Assembly: GCF_964340395.1 (NCBI RefSeq)
Contig: NC_135555.1
Span: 27,988,725-28,052,724, forward strand
Direction: 5' to 3'
DNA from: Glandiceps talaboti
Lineage: Eukaryota; Hemichordata; Enteropneusta; Spengelidae
DNA: 64,000 nt
Positions 33,320 to 44,536 of this stretch are shown in pieces. The stretch's first letter is position 1; every line of letters begins with the position of its first letter. Made by a program: the position numbers and the translations under genes. Below the pieces are notes generated by a model. That model did no database searches, had not been told where the DNA came from, and worked only from the letters and a program-made list of their open reading frames with translations.

Positions 33320-34277
33320 ATGACGAGAAATGTTGTAGTACAACTGAAGCAGTCAGTCAGCCAGTCAGTCAGTCAGTCAGTCAGTCAGTCAGTCAGTCAG
33401 TCAGTCACCTGTAAGTCAGCCATTAAGCTGTACGTGTACATTACAAGGAGTCAGTCAGTCAACAGTCAGTCATTCATTAAGTCAGGCAGTCAGAAATGTT
33501 GCAGTACAACTGAAGAAGTCAGTCAGCCACCAAGTAGTACATGTACATTACAAAGAGTCTGTCAGTCACTAGTCAGTCAGTCAGAAATGTTGTAGTTCAA
33601 CTGAAGCAGTCAGTCAGTCACCTGTCAGTCCGCAATCAAAGTAGTACATGTACATTACAAGGAGTCTGTCAGTCACCAGTCAGTCACCAGTCAGTCAGTC
33701 AGTCAGTCAGTCAGTAAGTAAGTAAGTAAGTACAACTGAAGAAGTCAGTCAGCCACCAAGTAGTACATGTACATTACAAGGAGTCTGTCAGTCCCTAGTC
33801 GATCAGTCAGAAATGTTGTAGTACAACTGAAGCAGTCAGTCAGCCAGTCAGTTACCTGTCAGTCAGCCATTAAGCTGTACGTGTACATTACAAGGAGTCA
33901 GTCATTCATTCAGTCAGTCAGTCAGTCAGTCATTCATTCAGTCAGTCAGTCAGTCAGTCAGTCAGTCAGTCAGAAATGTTGCAGTACAATTGAAGAAGTC
34001 AGTCAGCCACCAAGTAGTACATGCACATTACAAGGGATCTGTCAGTCACTAGTCAGTCAGTCAGAAATGTTGTAGTACAACTGAAGCAGTCAGTCAGTCA
34101 GTCACCTATCAAGTAGTACATGTACATTTCAAGGAATCTGTCAGTCACTAGTCAGTCAGTCAGAAATGTTGTAGTACAAGTGAAGCTGTCAGTCAGTCAG
34201 TCACCTGTCAGTCAGCCATCAAGTAGTACGTATACATTACAAGGAGTCAGTCAGTCAGTCAGTCAGTCAGTCAGTCA

Positions 34278-34312
<35 letters not shown>

Positions 34313-35140
34313 TGTCAGTCAATCAGTCTGTCAGTCAGTCAGTCAGTCAGTCAGTCAGTCAGTCAGTCAGTCAGTCAGTCAGACAGTCAGTCGGACAGTC
34401 GGACAGTCGGTCAGTCGGTCAGTCGGTCAGTCAGTCAGTCAGTCAGTCAGTCAGTCAGTCAGTCAGTCAGTCAGTCGGTCAGTCGGTCAGTCAGTCAGTC
34501 GGTCAGTCAATCAGTCTGTCAGTCTGTCAGTCAGTCAGTCAGTCAATCAGTCACCAGTCAGTCAGTCAGTCAGTCAGTCAGTCAGTCAGTCAGTCAGTCA
34601 GTCAGTCACAAGTCAGTCAGTCAGAAATGTTGTAGTTCAATTGAAGCAGTCAGTCAGTCACCTGTCAGTCCGCCATCAAAGTTGTACATGTACATTACAA
34701 GGAGTCTGTCAGTCACCAGTCAGTCAGTCAGTCAGTCAGTCACCAGTCAGTCAGTCAGTCAGTCATTAAGTAAGTACAACTGAAGAAGTCAGTCAGCCAC
34801 CAAGTAGTACATGTACATTACAAGGAGTCTGTCAGTCCCTAGTCGATCAGTCAGAAATGTTGTAGTACAACTGAAGCAGTTAGTCAGCCAGTCACCTGTC
34901 AGTCAGCCATCAAGTAGTACATGTACATTACAAGGAATCTGTCAGTCAGTCAGTCAGTCAGAAATGTTGTAGTACAACAGAAGAAGTCAGTCAGTCAGTC
35001 ACCTGTCAGTCAGCCATTAAGCAGTATGTGTACATTACAAGGAGTCAGTCAGTCACCAGTCAGTCAGTAAGTCAGTCAGTCAGACATGTTGTAATACAAC
35101 AGTCAATCACCTGACAGTAAGCCATCAAGTAGTATGTGTA
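33320..35140. repeat. CAGT-rich compound minisatellite
   Basis: About 11 copies of a conserved core are separated by variable (CAGT)n tracts. The core contains GAAATGTTGTAGTACAACTG, a CACCTGTCAGTCAGCCA segment and AGTAGTACATGTACATTACA. Cores begin near 33324, 33492, 33583, 33810, 33972, 34063, 34162, 34623, 34853, 34960 and 35083. The longest pure tract is at about 34240-34610, with CTGT, CGGT and CAAT variants. Long Ser-Val-Ser-Gln frames are produced by the repeat and are not genes. Confidence 0.96.
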
Positions 35141-35159
35141 CATCAAGTAGTACGTGCAC

Positions 35160-35410
35160 AACTTATCTATAAGGGTCTTTTGTCAGTACTAAGCACATGA
35201 CAAGTAGTGACAACCTTATGTCACAAGTAGATTGTAGCTGAATGAATTAATATTTTGAAGATCAGCATAATTTTATTATAAGTAGTAATATTTTGTCAAA
35301 AAGGTCAATGTGAGTAGTGGCAACTTTAAGAGTAGATATTAAAATCCAAATGACTGTTATTATATTCCGTCAATAAGTTTATACTGTATTGTTTGTTTCA
35401 TTCCTTTCAG
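35160..35410 (+). repeat. Degenerate partial array unit (unit 0)
   Basis: From about 35177 the sequence matches the right-hand two thirds of the array unit (CTTTTGTCAGTACTAAGCAC, GAGTAGTGGCAACTTTAAGA, TTCATTCCTTTCAG) with more mismatches than any later unit. It lacks the exon block. It is the worn left edge of the array, directly abutting the CAGT minisatellite. Confidence 0.9.
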
Positions 35411-35490
35411 GATGGAACTCCAAGGCCACTGAAGATGGCACGAAACAGATAGCAGATAAACATCAGACAGCCAATCAAGAAGCGGAAGGA
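35411..35490 (+). other. Array exon 1 (most diverged, likely closest to the founder)
   Basis: An 80-nt block lies between TTCCTTTCAG (ending 35410) and GTAAGT (35491). After two bases the frame is open for 26 codons (it includes KATEDGTKQIADKHQTANQE): hydrophilic, Lys/Glu/Gln-rich and compatible with a helical segment. Compared with later units it has one extra C near codon 3 and one base fewer near codon 11, so the segment between is read in a different frame while the ends agree. Unlike most units, its frame also stays open past the donor to 35703, giving a 105-codon frame from 35389. No known domain is recognised. Confidence 0.55.
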
Positions 35491-36517
35491 GTAAGTGAAG
35501 ATTTCGGAATTGTAAAATTACTGAGAATGGTCATTAAATTTTGTTGCCCAATATTTCTTCCCATCTGCAATGGAAAGTATAAGTTATCAAAAAGTTCTTT
35601 TGTCAGTAATAAACACACAACAAGTACTGACAACTTTATGTCACAAGTAGATTGTAGCAGAATGAAGAAATATTTTGGAGATGGAACAGAATTCTCTTAT
35701 CCGTAGTAATATATTTTCAAAAAGGTTAAATTGAGTAGTGGCAACTTTAAGAGAGTAAATATTAGAATCTAAATAACTGTTATTTCATTCCATCAATAAG
35801 TTTATACTGTATTGCTTGATTCACTCCTTTCAGGATGGAACTCAAGGTCACGGAAGATGACACGAACACAGATGGCAGATGAACACCAGACAGTCAATCA
35901 AGAAGTGGAAGAAGTAAGTGAACATTCTGGAATTGTATAATTACTGAGAATGGTCATTACATTTTGTTGCCCAATATTTATTCCCATCTGCAATGGAAAG
36001 TATGTTATCAAAAAGTTCTTTTGTCAACACTAAGCACACGGCAAGTAATGACAACCTTATGTCACAAGTAGATTGTAGCAGAATGAAAAAATATTTTGGA
36101 GATGAACAGAATTGTATTATCCGTGGTAATATCTTTTTAAAAAGGTTAAATTGAGTAGTGGCAACTTTAAGAGTAAATATATGAATCTAAATAACTGTTA
36201 TTTCATTCCATCAATAAGTTTATACTGTATTGTTTGATTCATTCCTTTCAGGATGGAACTCAAGGTCACGGAAGATGACACGAACACAGATGGCAGATGA
36301 ACACCAGACAGCCAATCAAGAAGTGGAAGAAGTAAGTGAAGATTTTGGAATTGTATAATTCCTGAGAATGGTCATTAAATTTTGTTGCCCAATATTTCTT
36401 CCCATCTTTTGAAAAAGGTTAAAATGAGTAGTGGCATTTTGTAAGAGTAAATATTAGAATACTGTTATTTCATTCCATCAATAGGTTATACTGTATTGTT
36501 TGATTCATTCCTTTCAG

Positions 36518-39500
36518 GATGGAACTCAAGGTCACGGAAGATGACACGAACACAGATGGCAGATGAACACCAGACAGCCAATCAAGAAGTGGAAGAAGTA
36601 AGTGAAGATTTTGGAATTGTATAATTACTGAGAATGGTCATTAAATTTTGTTGCCCAATATTTATTCCCATCTGCAATGGAAAGTATAAGTTATCTAAAA
36701 GTTCTTTTGTCAGTACTAAGCACACGACAAGTAATGACAACCTTATGTCACAGGTAGATTGTAGCAGAATGAAGACATATTTTGGAGATGAACAGAATTG
36801 TATTATCCGTGGTAATATTATTTCAAAAAGGTTAAATTGAGTAGTGGCAACATTAAGAGTAAATATTAGAATCTAAATAACTGTTATTTCATTCCATCAA
36901 TAAGTTTATACTGTATTGCTTGATTCATTCCTTTCAGGATGGAACTCAAGGTCACGGAAGATGACACGAACACAGATGGCAGATGAACACCAGACAGTCA
37001 ATCAAGAAGTGGAAGAAGTAAGTGAAGATTCTGGAATTGTATAATTACTGAGAATGGTCATTAAATTTTGTTGCCCAATATTTATTCCCATCTGCAATGG
37101 AAAGTATAAGTTATCTAAAAGTTCTTTTGTCAGTACTAAGCACACGACAAGTAATGACAACTTATGTCACAAGTAGATTGTAGCAGAATGAAGAAATATT
37201 TTGGAGATGAACAGAATTGTATTATCCGTGGTAATATCTTTTCAAAAAGGTTAAAGTGAGTAGTGGCATTTTGTAAGAGTAAATATTAGAATACTGTTAT
37301 TTCATTCCATCAATAAGTTTATACTGTATTGTTTGATTCATTCCTTTCAGGATGGAACTCAAGGTCACGGAAGATGACACGAACACAGATGGCAGATGAA
37401 CACCAGACAGCCAAGCAAGAAGTGGAAGAAGTAAGTGAAGATTTTGGAATTGAATAATTACTGAGAATGGTCATTAAATTTTGTTGCCCAATATTTATTC
37501 CCATCTGCAATGGAAAGAATAAGTTATCTAAAAGTTCTTTTGTCAGTACTAAGCACACGACAAGTAATGACAACTTATGTCACAAGTAGATTGTAGCAAA
37601 ATGAAGACATATTTTGCAGATGAACAGAATTGTATTATCCGTGGTAATATCTTTTCAAAAAGGTTAAATTGAGTAGTGGGAACTTTAAGAGTAAATATTA
37701 GAATCTAAATAACTCTTATTTCATTCCATCAATAAGTTGATACTGTATTGTTTGATTCATTCCTTTCAGGATGGAACTCAAGGTCAAGGAAGATGACACG
37801 AACACAGATGGCAGATGAACACCAGACAGCCAATCAAGAAGTGGAAGAAGTAAGTGAAGATTTTGGAATTGAATAATTACTGAGAATGGTCATTAAATTT
37901 TGTTGCCCAATATTTATTCCCATCTGCAATGGAAAGTGTAAGTTATCTAAAAGTTCTTTTGTCAGTACTATGCACACGACACGTAATGACAACCTTATGT
38001 TACAAGTAGATTGTAGCAGAATGAAGAAATATTGGAGATGAACAGAATTGTATTATCCGTGGTAATATCTTTTCAAAAAGGTTAAATTGAGTAGTGGCAA
38101 CTTTAAGAGTAAATATTAGAATCTAAATAACTCTTATTTCATTCCATCAATAAGTTCATACACTATTGTTTGATTCATTCCTTTCAGGATGGAACTCAAG
38201 GTCACGGAAGATGACACGAACACAGATGGCAGATGAACACCAGACAGCCAAGCAAGAAGTGGAAGAAGTAAGTGAAGATTTTGGAATTGAATAATTACTG
38301 AGAATGGTCATTAAATTTTGTTGCCCAATATTTATTCCCATCTGCAATGGAAAGAATAAGTTATCTAAAAGTTCTTTTGTCAGTACTAAGCACACGACAA
38401 GTAATGACAACTTATGTCACAAGTAGATTGTAGCAGAATGAAGACATATTTTGCAGATGAACAGAATTGTATTATCCGTGGTAATATCTTTTCAAAAAGG
38501 TTAAATTGAGTAGTGGGAACTTTAAGAGTAAATATTAGAATCTAAATAACTCTTATTTCATTCCATCAATAAGTTGATACTGTATTGTTTGATTCATTCC
38601 TTTCAGGATGGAACTCAAGGTCAAGGAAGATGACACGAACACAGATGGCAGATGAACACCAGACAGCCAATCAAGAAGTGGAAGAAGTAAGTGAAGATTT
38701 TGGAATTGAATAATTACTGAGAATGGTCATTAAATTTTGTTGCCCAATATTTATTCCCATCTGCAATGGAAAGTGTAAGTTATCTAAAAGTTCTTTTGTC
38801 AGTAGTATGCACACGACACGTAATGACAACCTTATGTTACAAGTAGATTGTAGCAGAATGAAGAAATATTGGAGATGAACAGAATTGTATTATCCGTGGT
38901 AATATCTTTTCAAAAAGGTTAAATTGAGTAGTGGCAACTTTAAGAGTTAATATTAGAATCTAAATAACTCTTATTTCATTCCATCAATAAGTTCATACAC
39001 TATTGTTTGATTCATTCCTTTCAGGATGGAACTCAAGGTCACGGAAGATGACACGAACACAGATGGCAGATGAACACCAGACAGTCAATCAAGAAGTGGA
39101 AGAAGTAAGTGAAGATTCTGGAATTGTATAATTACTGAGAATGGTCATTAAATTTTGTTGCCCAATATTTATTCCCATCTGCAATGGAAAGTATAAGTTA
39201 TCTAAAAGTTCTTTTGTCAGTACTAAGCACACGACACGTAATGGCAACCTTATGTCACGAGTAGATTGTAGCAGAATGAAGAAATATTTTGGAGCTGAAC
39301 AGAATTGTATTATCCGTGGTAATATCTTTTCAAAAAGGTTAAATTGAGTAGTGGCAACTTTAAGAGTAAATATTAGAATCTAAATAACGGTTATTTCATT
39401 CCATCAATAAGTTTATACTGTATTGTTTGATTCATTCCTTTCAGGATGGAACTCAAGGTCACGGAAGATGACACGAACACAGATGGCAGATGAACACCAG

Positions 39501-41945
39501 ACAGCCAATCAAGAAGTGGAAGAAGTAAGTGAAGATTCTGGAATTGTATAATTACTGAGAATGGTCATTAAATTTTGTTGCCCAATATTTATTCCCATCT
39601 GCAATGGAAAGTATAAGTTATCTAAAAGTTCTTTTGTCAGTACTAAGCACACGACAAGTAATGGCAACCTTATGTTCCAAGTAGATTGTAGCTGAATGAA
39701 GAATTATTGGAGATGAATAGAATTGTATTATCCGTGGTAATATCTTTTGAAAAAGGTTAAAATGAGTAGTGGCATTTTGTAAGAGTAAATATTAGAATAC
39801 TGTTATTTCATTCCATCAATAGGTTATACTGTATTGTTTGATTCATTCCTTTCAGGATGGAACTCAAGGTCACGGAAGATGACACGAACACAGATGGCAG
39901 ATGAACACCAGACAGCCAATCAAGAAGTGGAAGAAGTAAGTGAAGATTTTGGAATTGTATAATTACTGAGAATGGTCATTAAATTTTGTTGCCCAATATT
40001 TATTCCCATCTGCAATGGAAAGTATAAGTTATCTAAAAGTTCTTTTGTCAGTACTAAGCACACAACAAGTAATGACAACCTTATGTCACAGGTAGATTGT
40101 AGCAGAATGAAGACATATTTTGGAGATGAACAGAATTGTATTATCCGTGGTAATATTATTTCAAAAAGGTTAAATTGAGTAGTGGCAACATTAAGAGTAA
40201 ATATTACAATCTAAATAACTGTTATTTCATTCCATCAATAAGTTTATACTGTATTGCTTGATTCATTCCTTTCAGGATGGAACTCAAGGTCACGGAAGAT
40301 GACACGAACACAGATGGCAGATGAACACCAGACAGTCAATCAAGAAGTGGAAGAAGTAAGTGAAGATTCTGGAATTGTATAATTACTGAGAATGGTCATT
40401 AAATTTTGTTGCCCAATATTTATTCCCATCTGCAATGGAAAGTATAAGTTATCTAAAAGTTCTTTTGTCAGTACTAAGCACACGACAAGTAATGACAACT
40501 TATGTCACAAGTAGATTGTAGCAGAATGAAGAAATATTTTGGAGATGAACAGAATTGTATTATCCGTGGTAATATCTTTTCAAAAAGGTTAAAGTGAGTA
40601 GTGGCATTTTGTAAGAGTAAATATTAGAATACTGTTATTTCATTCCATCAATAAGTTTATACTGTATTGTTTGATTCATTCCTTTCAGGATGGAACTCAA
40701 GGTCACGGAAGATGACACGAACACAGATGGCAGATGAACACCAGACAGCCAAGCAAGAAGTGGAAGAAGTAAGTGAAGATTTTGGAATTGAATAATTACT
40801 GAGAATGGTCATTAAATTTTGTTGCCCAATATTTATTCCCATCTGCAATGGAAAGAATAAGTTATCTAAAAGTTCTTTTGTCAGTACTAAGCACACGACA
40901 AGTAATGACAACTTATGTCACAAGTAGATTGTAGCAGAATGAAGACATATTTTGCAGATGAACAGAATTGTATTATCCGTGGTAATATCTTTTCAAAAAG
41001 GTTAAATTGAGTAGTGGGAACTTTAAGAGTAAATATTAGAATCTAAATAACTCTTATTTCATTCCATCAATAAGTTGATACTGTATTGTTTGATTCATTC
41101 CTTTCAGGATGGAACTCAAGGTCAAGGAAGATGACACGAACACATATGGCAGATGAACACCAGACAGCCAATCAAGAAGTGGAAGAAGTAAGTGAAGATT
41201 TTGGAATTGAATAATTACTGAGAATGGTCATTAAATTTTGTTGCCCAATATTTATTCCCATCTGCAATGGAAAGTGTAAGTTATCTAAAAGTTCTTTTGT
41301 CAGTAGTATGCACACGACACGTAATGACAACCTTATGTTACAAGTAGATTGTAGCAGAATGAAGAAATATTGGAGATGAACAGAATTGTATTATCCGTGG
41401 TAATATCTTTTCAAAAAGGTTAAATTGAGTAGTGGCAACTTTAAGAGTTAATATTAGAATCTAAATAACTCTTATTTCATTCCATCAATAAGTTCATACA
41501 CTATTGTTTGATTCATTCCTTTCAGGATGGAACTCAAGGTCACGGAAGATGACACGAACACAGATGGCAGATGAACACCAGACAGTCAATCAAGAAGTGG
41601 AAGAAGTAAGTGAAGATTCTGGAATTGTATAATTACTGAGAATGGTCATTAAATTTTGTTGCCCAATATTTATTCCCATCTGCAATGGAAAGTATAAGTT
41701 ATCTAAAAGTTCTTTTGTCAGTACTAAGCACACGACACGTAATGGCAACCTTATGTCACGAGTAGATTGTAGCAGAATGAAGAAATATTTTGGAGCTGAA
41801 CAGAATTGTATTATCCGTGGTAATATCTTTTCAAAAAGGTTAAATTGAGTAGTGGCAACTTTAAGAGTAAATATTAGAATCTAAATAACGGTTATTTCAT
41901 TCCATCAATAAGTTTATACTGTATTGTTTGATTCATTCCTTTCAG
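36518..41945 (+). repeat. Higher-order duplication: 36.5-39.4 kb block repeated at 39.9-41.9 kb
   Basis: Unit spacing 420, 413, 419, 418, 420 from 39856 to 41946 repeats the pattern from 36518, except that the first copy holds an extra two-unit insert. That insert is an 837-bp direct duplication (37351-38187 and 38188-39024). Shared private variants, such as GGAGCTGAACAG near 39290 and 41793 (offset 2,501 bp), support block duplication. Confidence 0.9.
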
Positions 41946-44536
41946 GATGGAACTCAAGGTCACGGAAGATGACACGAACACAGATGGCAGATGAACACCA
42001 GACAGCCAATCAAGAAGTGGAAGAAGTAAGTGAAGATTCTGGAATTGTATAATTACTGAGAATGGTCATTAAATTTTGTTGCCCAATATTTATTCCCATC
42101 TGCAATGGAAAGTATAAGTTATCTAAAAGTTCTTTTGAAGATGGCAGATGAACAGATGGCAGATGAACACCAGACAGTCAATCAAGAAGTGGAAGAAGTA
42201 AGTGAAGATTCTGGAATTGTATAATTACTGAGAATGGTCATTAAATTTTGTTGCCCAATATTTCTTCCCATCTGCAATGGAAAGTATAAGTTATCTAAAA
42301 GTTCTTTTGTCAGTACTAAGCACACGACACGTAATGACAACCTTATGTTCCAAGTAGATTGTAGCAGAATGAAGAAATATTGGAGATGAATAGAATTGTA
42401 TTATCCGTGGTAATATCTTTTGAAAAAGGTTAAAATGAGTAGTGGCATTTTGTAAGAGTAAATATTAGAATACTGTTATTTCATTCCATCAATAAGTTTA
42501 TACTGTATTGTTTGATTCATTCCTTTCAGGATGGAACTCAAGGTCACGGAAGATGACACGAACACAGATGGCAGATGAACACCAGACAGCCATTCAAGAA
42601 GTGGAAGAAGTAAGTGAAGATTTTGGAATTGTATAATTACTGAGAATGGGCATTAAATTTTGTTGCCCAATATTTCTTCACATCTGCAATGGAAAGTATA
42701 AGTTATCAAAAAGTTCTTTTGTCAGTAGTATGCACACGACACGTAATGACAACCTTATGTTACAAGTAGATTGTAGCAGAATCAAGAATTATTGGAGATG
42801 AATAGAATTGTATTATCTGTGGTAATATCTTTTGAAAAAGGTTAAAATGAGTAGTAGCATTTTGTAAGAGTCAATATTAGAATACTGTTATTTCATTCCA
42901 TCAATAGGTTATACTGTATTGTTTGATTCATTCCTTTCAGGATGGAACTCAAGGTCACGGAAGATGACACGAACACAGATGGCAGACGAACACCAGACAG
43001 CCATTCAAGAAGTGGAAGAAGTAAGTGAAGATTTTGGAGTTGTATAATTACTGAGAATGGGCATTAAATTTTGTTGCCCAATATTTCTTCACATCTGCAA
43101 TGGAAAGTATAAGTTATCAAAAAGTTCTTTTGTCAGTACTAAGCACACAACAAGTAATGACAACCTTATGTCACGAGTAGATTGTAGCAGAATGAAGAAA
43201 TATTTTGGAGATGAACAGAATTGTATTATCCGTGGTAATATCTTTTCAAAAAGGTTAAATTGAGTAGTGGCAACTTTAAGAGTAAATATTAGAATCTAAA
43301 TAACGGTTATTTCATTCCATCAATAAGTTTATACTGTATTGTTTGATTCATTCCTTTCAGGATGGAACTCAAGGTCACGGAAGATGACACGAACACAGAT
43401 GGCAGATGAACACCAGACAGCCAATCAAGAAGTGGAAGAAGTAAGTGAAGATTCTGGAATTGTATAATTACTGAGAATGGTCATTAAATTTTGTTGCCCA
43501 ATATTTATTCCCATCTGCAATGGAAAGTATAAGTTATCTAAAAGTTCTTTTGAAGATGGCAGATGAACAGATGGCAGATGAACACCAGACAGTCAATCAA
43601 GAAGTGGAAGAAGTAAGTGAAGATTCTGGAATTGTATAATTACTGAGAATGGGCATTAAATTTTGTTGCCCAATATTTCTTCACATCTGCAATGGAAAGT
43701 ATAAGTTATCAAAAAGTTCTTTTGTCAGTACTAAGCACACAACAAGTAATGACAACCTTATGTCACGAGTAGATTGTAGCAGAATGAAGAAATATTTTGG
43801 AGATGAACAGAATTGTATTATCCGTGGTAATATCTTTTCAAAAAGGTTAAATTGAATAGTGGCAACTTTAAGAGTAAATATTAGAATCTAAATAACGGTT
43901 ATTTCATTCCATCAATAAGTTTATACTGTATTGTTTGATTCATTACTTTCAGGATGGAACTCAAGGTCACGGAAGATGACACGAACACAGATGGCAGATG
44001 AACACCAGACAGCCAATCAAGAAGTGGAAGAAGTAAGTGAAGATTCTGGAATTGTATAATTACTGAGAATGGTCATTAAATTTTGTTGCCCAATATTTAT
44101 TCCCATCTGCAATGAAAAGTATAAGTTATCTAAAAGTTCTTTTGAAGATGGCAGATGAACAGATGGCAGATGAACACCAGACAGTCAATCAAGAAGTGGA
44201 AGAAGTAAGTGAAGATTCTGGAATTGTATAATTACTGAGAATGGTCATTAAATTTTGTTGCCCAATATTTCTTCCCATCTGCAATGGAAAGTATAAGTTA
44301 TCTAAAAGTTCTTTTGTCAGTACTAAGCACACGACACGTAATGACAACCTTATGTTCCAAGTAGATTGTAGCAGAATGAAGAAATATTGGAGATGAATAG
44401 AATTGTATTATCCGTGGTAATATCTTTTGAAAAAGGTTAAAATGAGTAGTGGCATTTTGTAAGAGTAAATATTAGAATACTGTTATTTCATTCCATCAAT
44501 AAGTTTATACTGTATTGTTTGATTCATTCCTTTCAG
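41946..44536 (+). repeat. Rearranged part of the array with three truncated hybrid exons
   Basis: After AAAAGTTCTTTTG in the intron, the sequence jumps into the middle of an exon (AGATGGCAGATGAACAGATG) and leaves by a normal donor. This gives acceptor-less exon 3' parts ending at 42197, 43612 and 44204. A 14-bp word, ATGGCAGATGAACA, is doubled at each junction. Copies at 41946 and 43953 are 2,007 bp apart and share the same following spacing (584 bp), so the first and third junctions are copies of one event; the second is probably from the same event too. Confidence 0.88.

Noticed and set aside
33320-34635. Long Ser-Val-Ser-Gln open frames
   Set aside because: These are produced by (CAGT)n tracts; the frame follows the repeat and is broken at core boundaries.
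37319-37573. 84-codon minus-strand open frame (MSLLVVCLVL...) repeated in some units
   Set aside because: It is antisense to the exon block and intron, is broken in most units, and crosses splice-like borders without its own signals.
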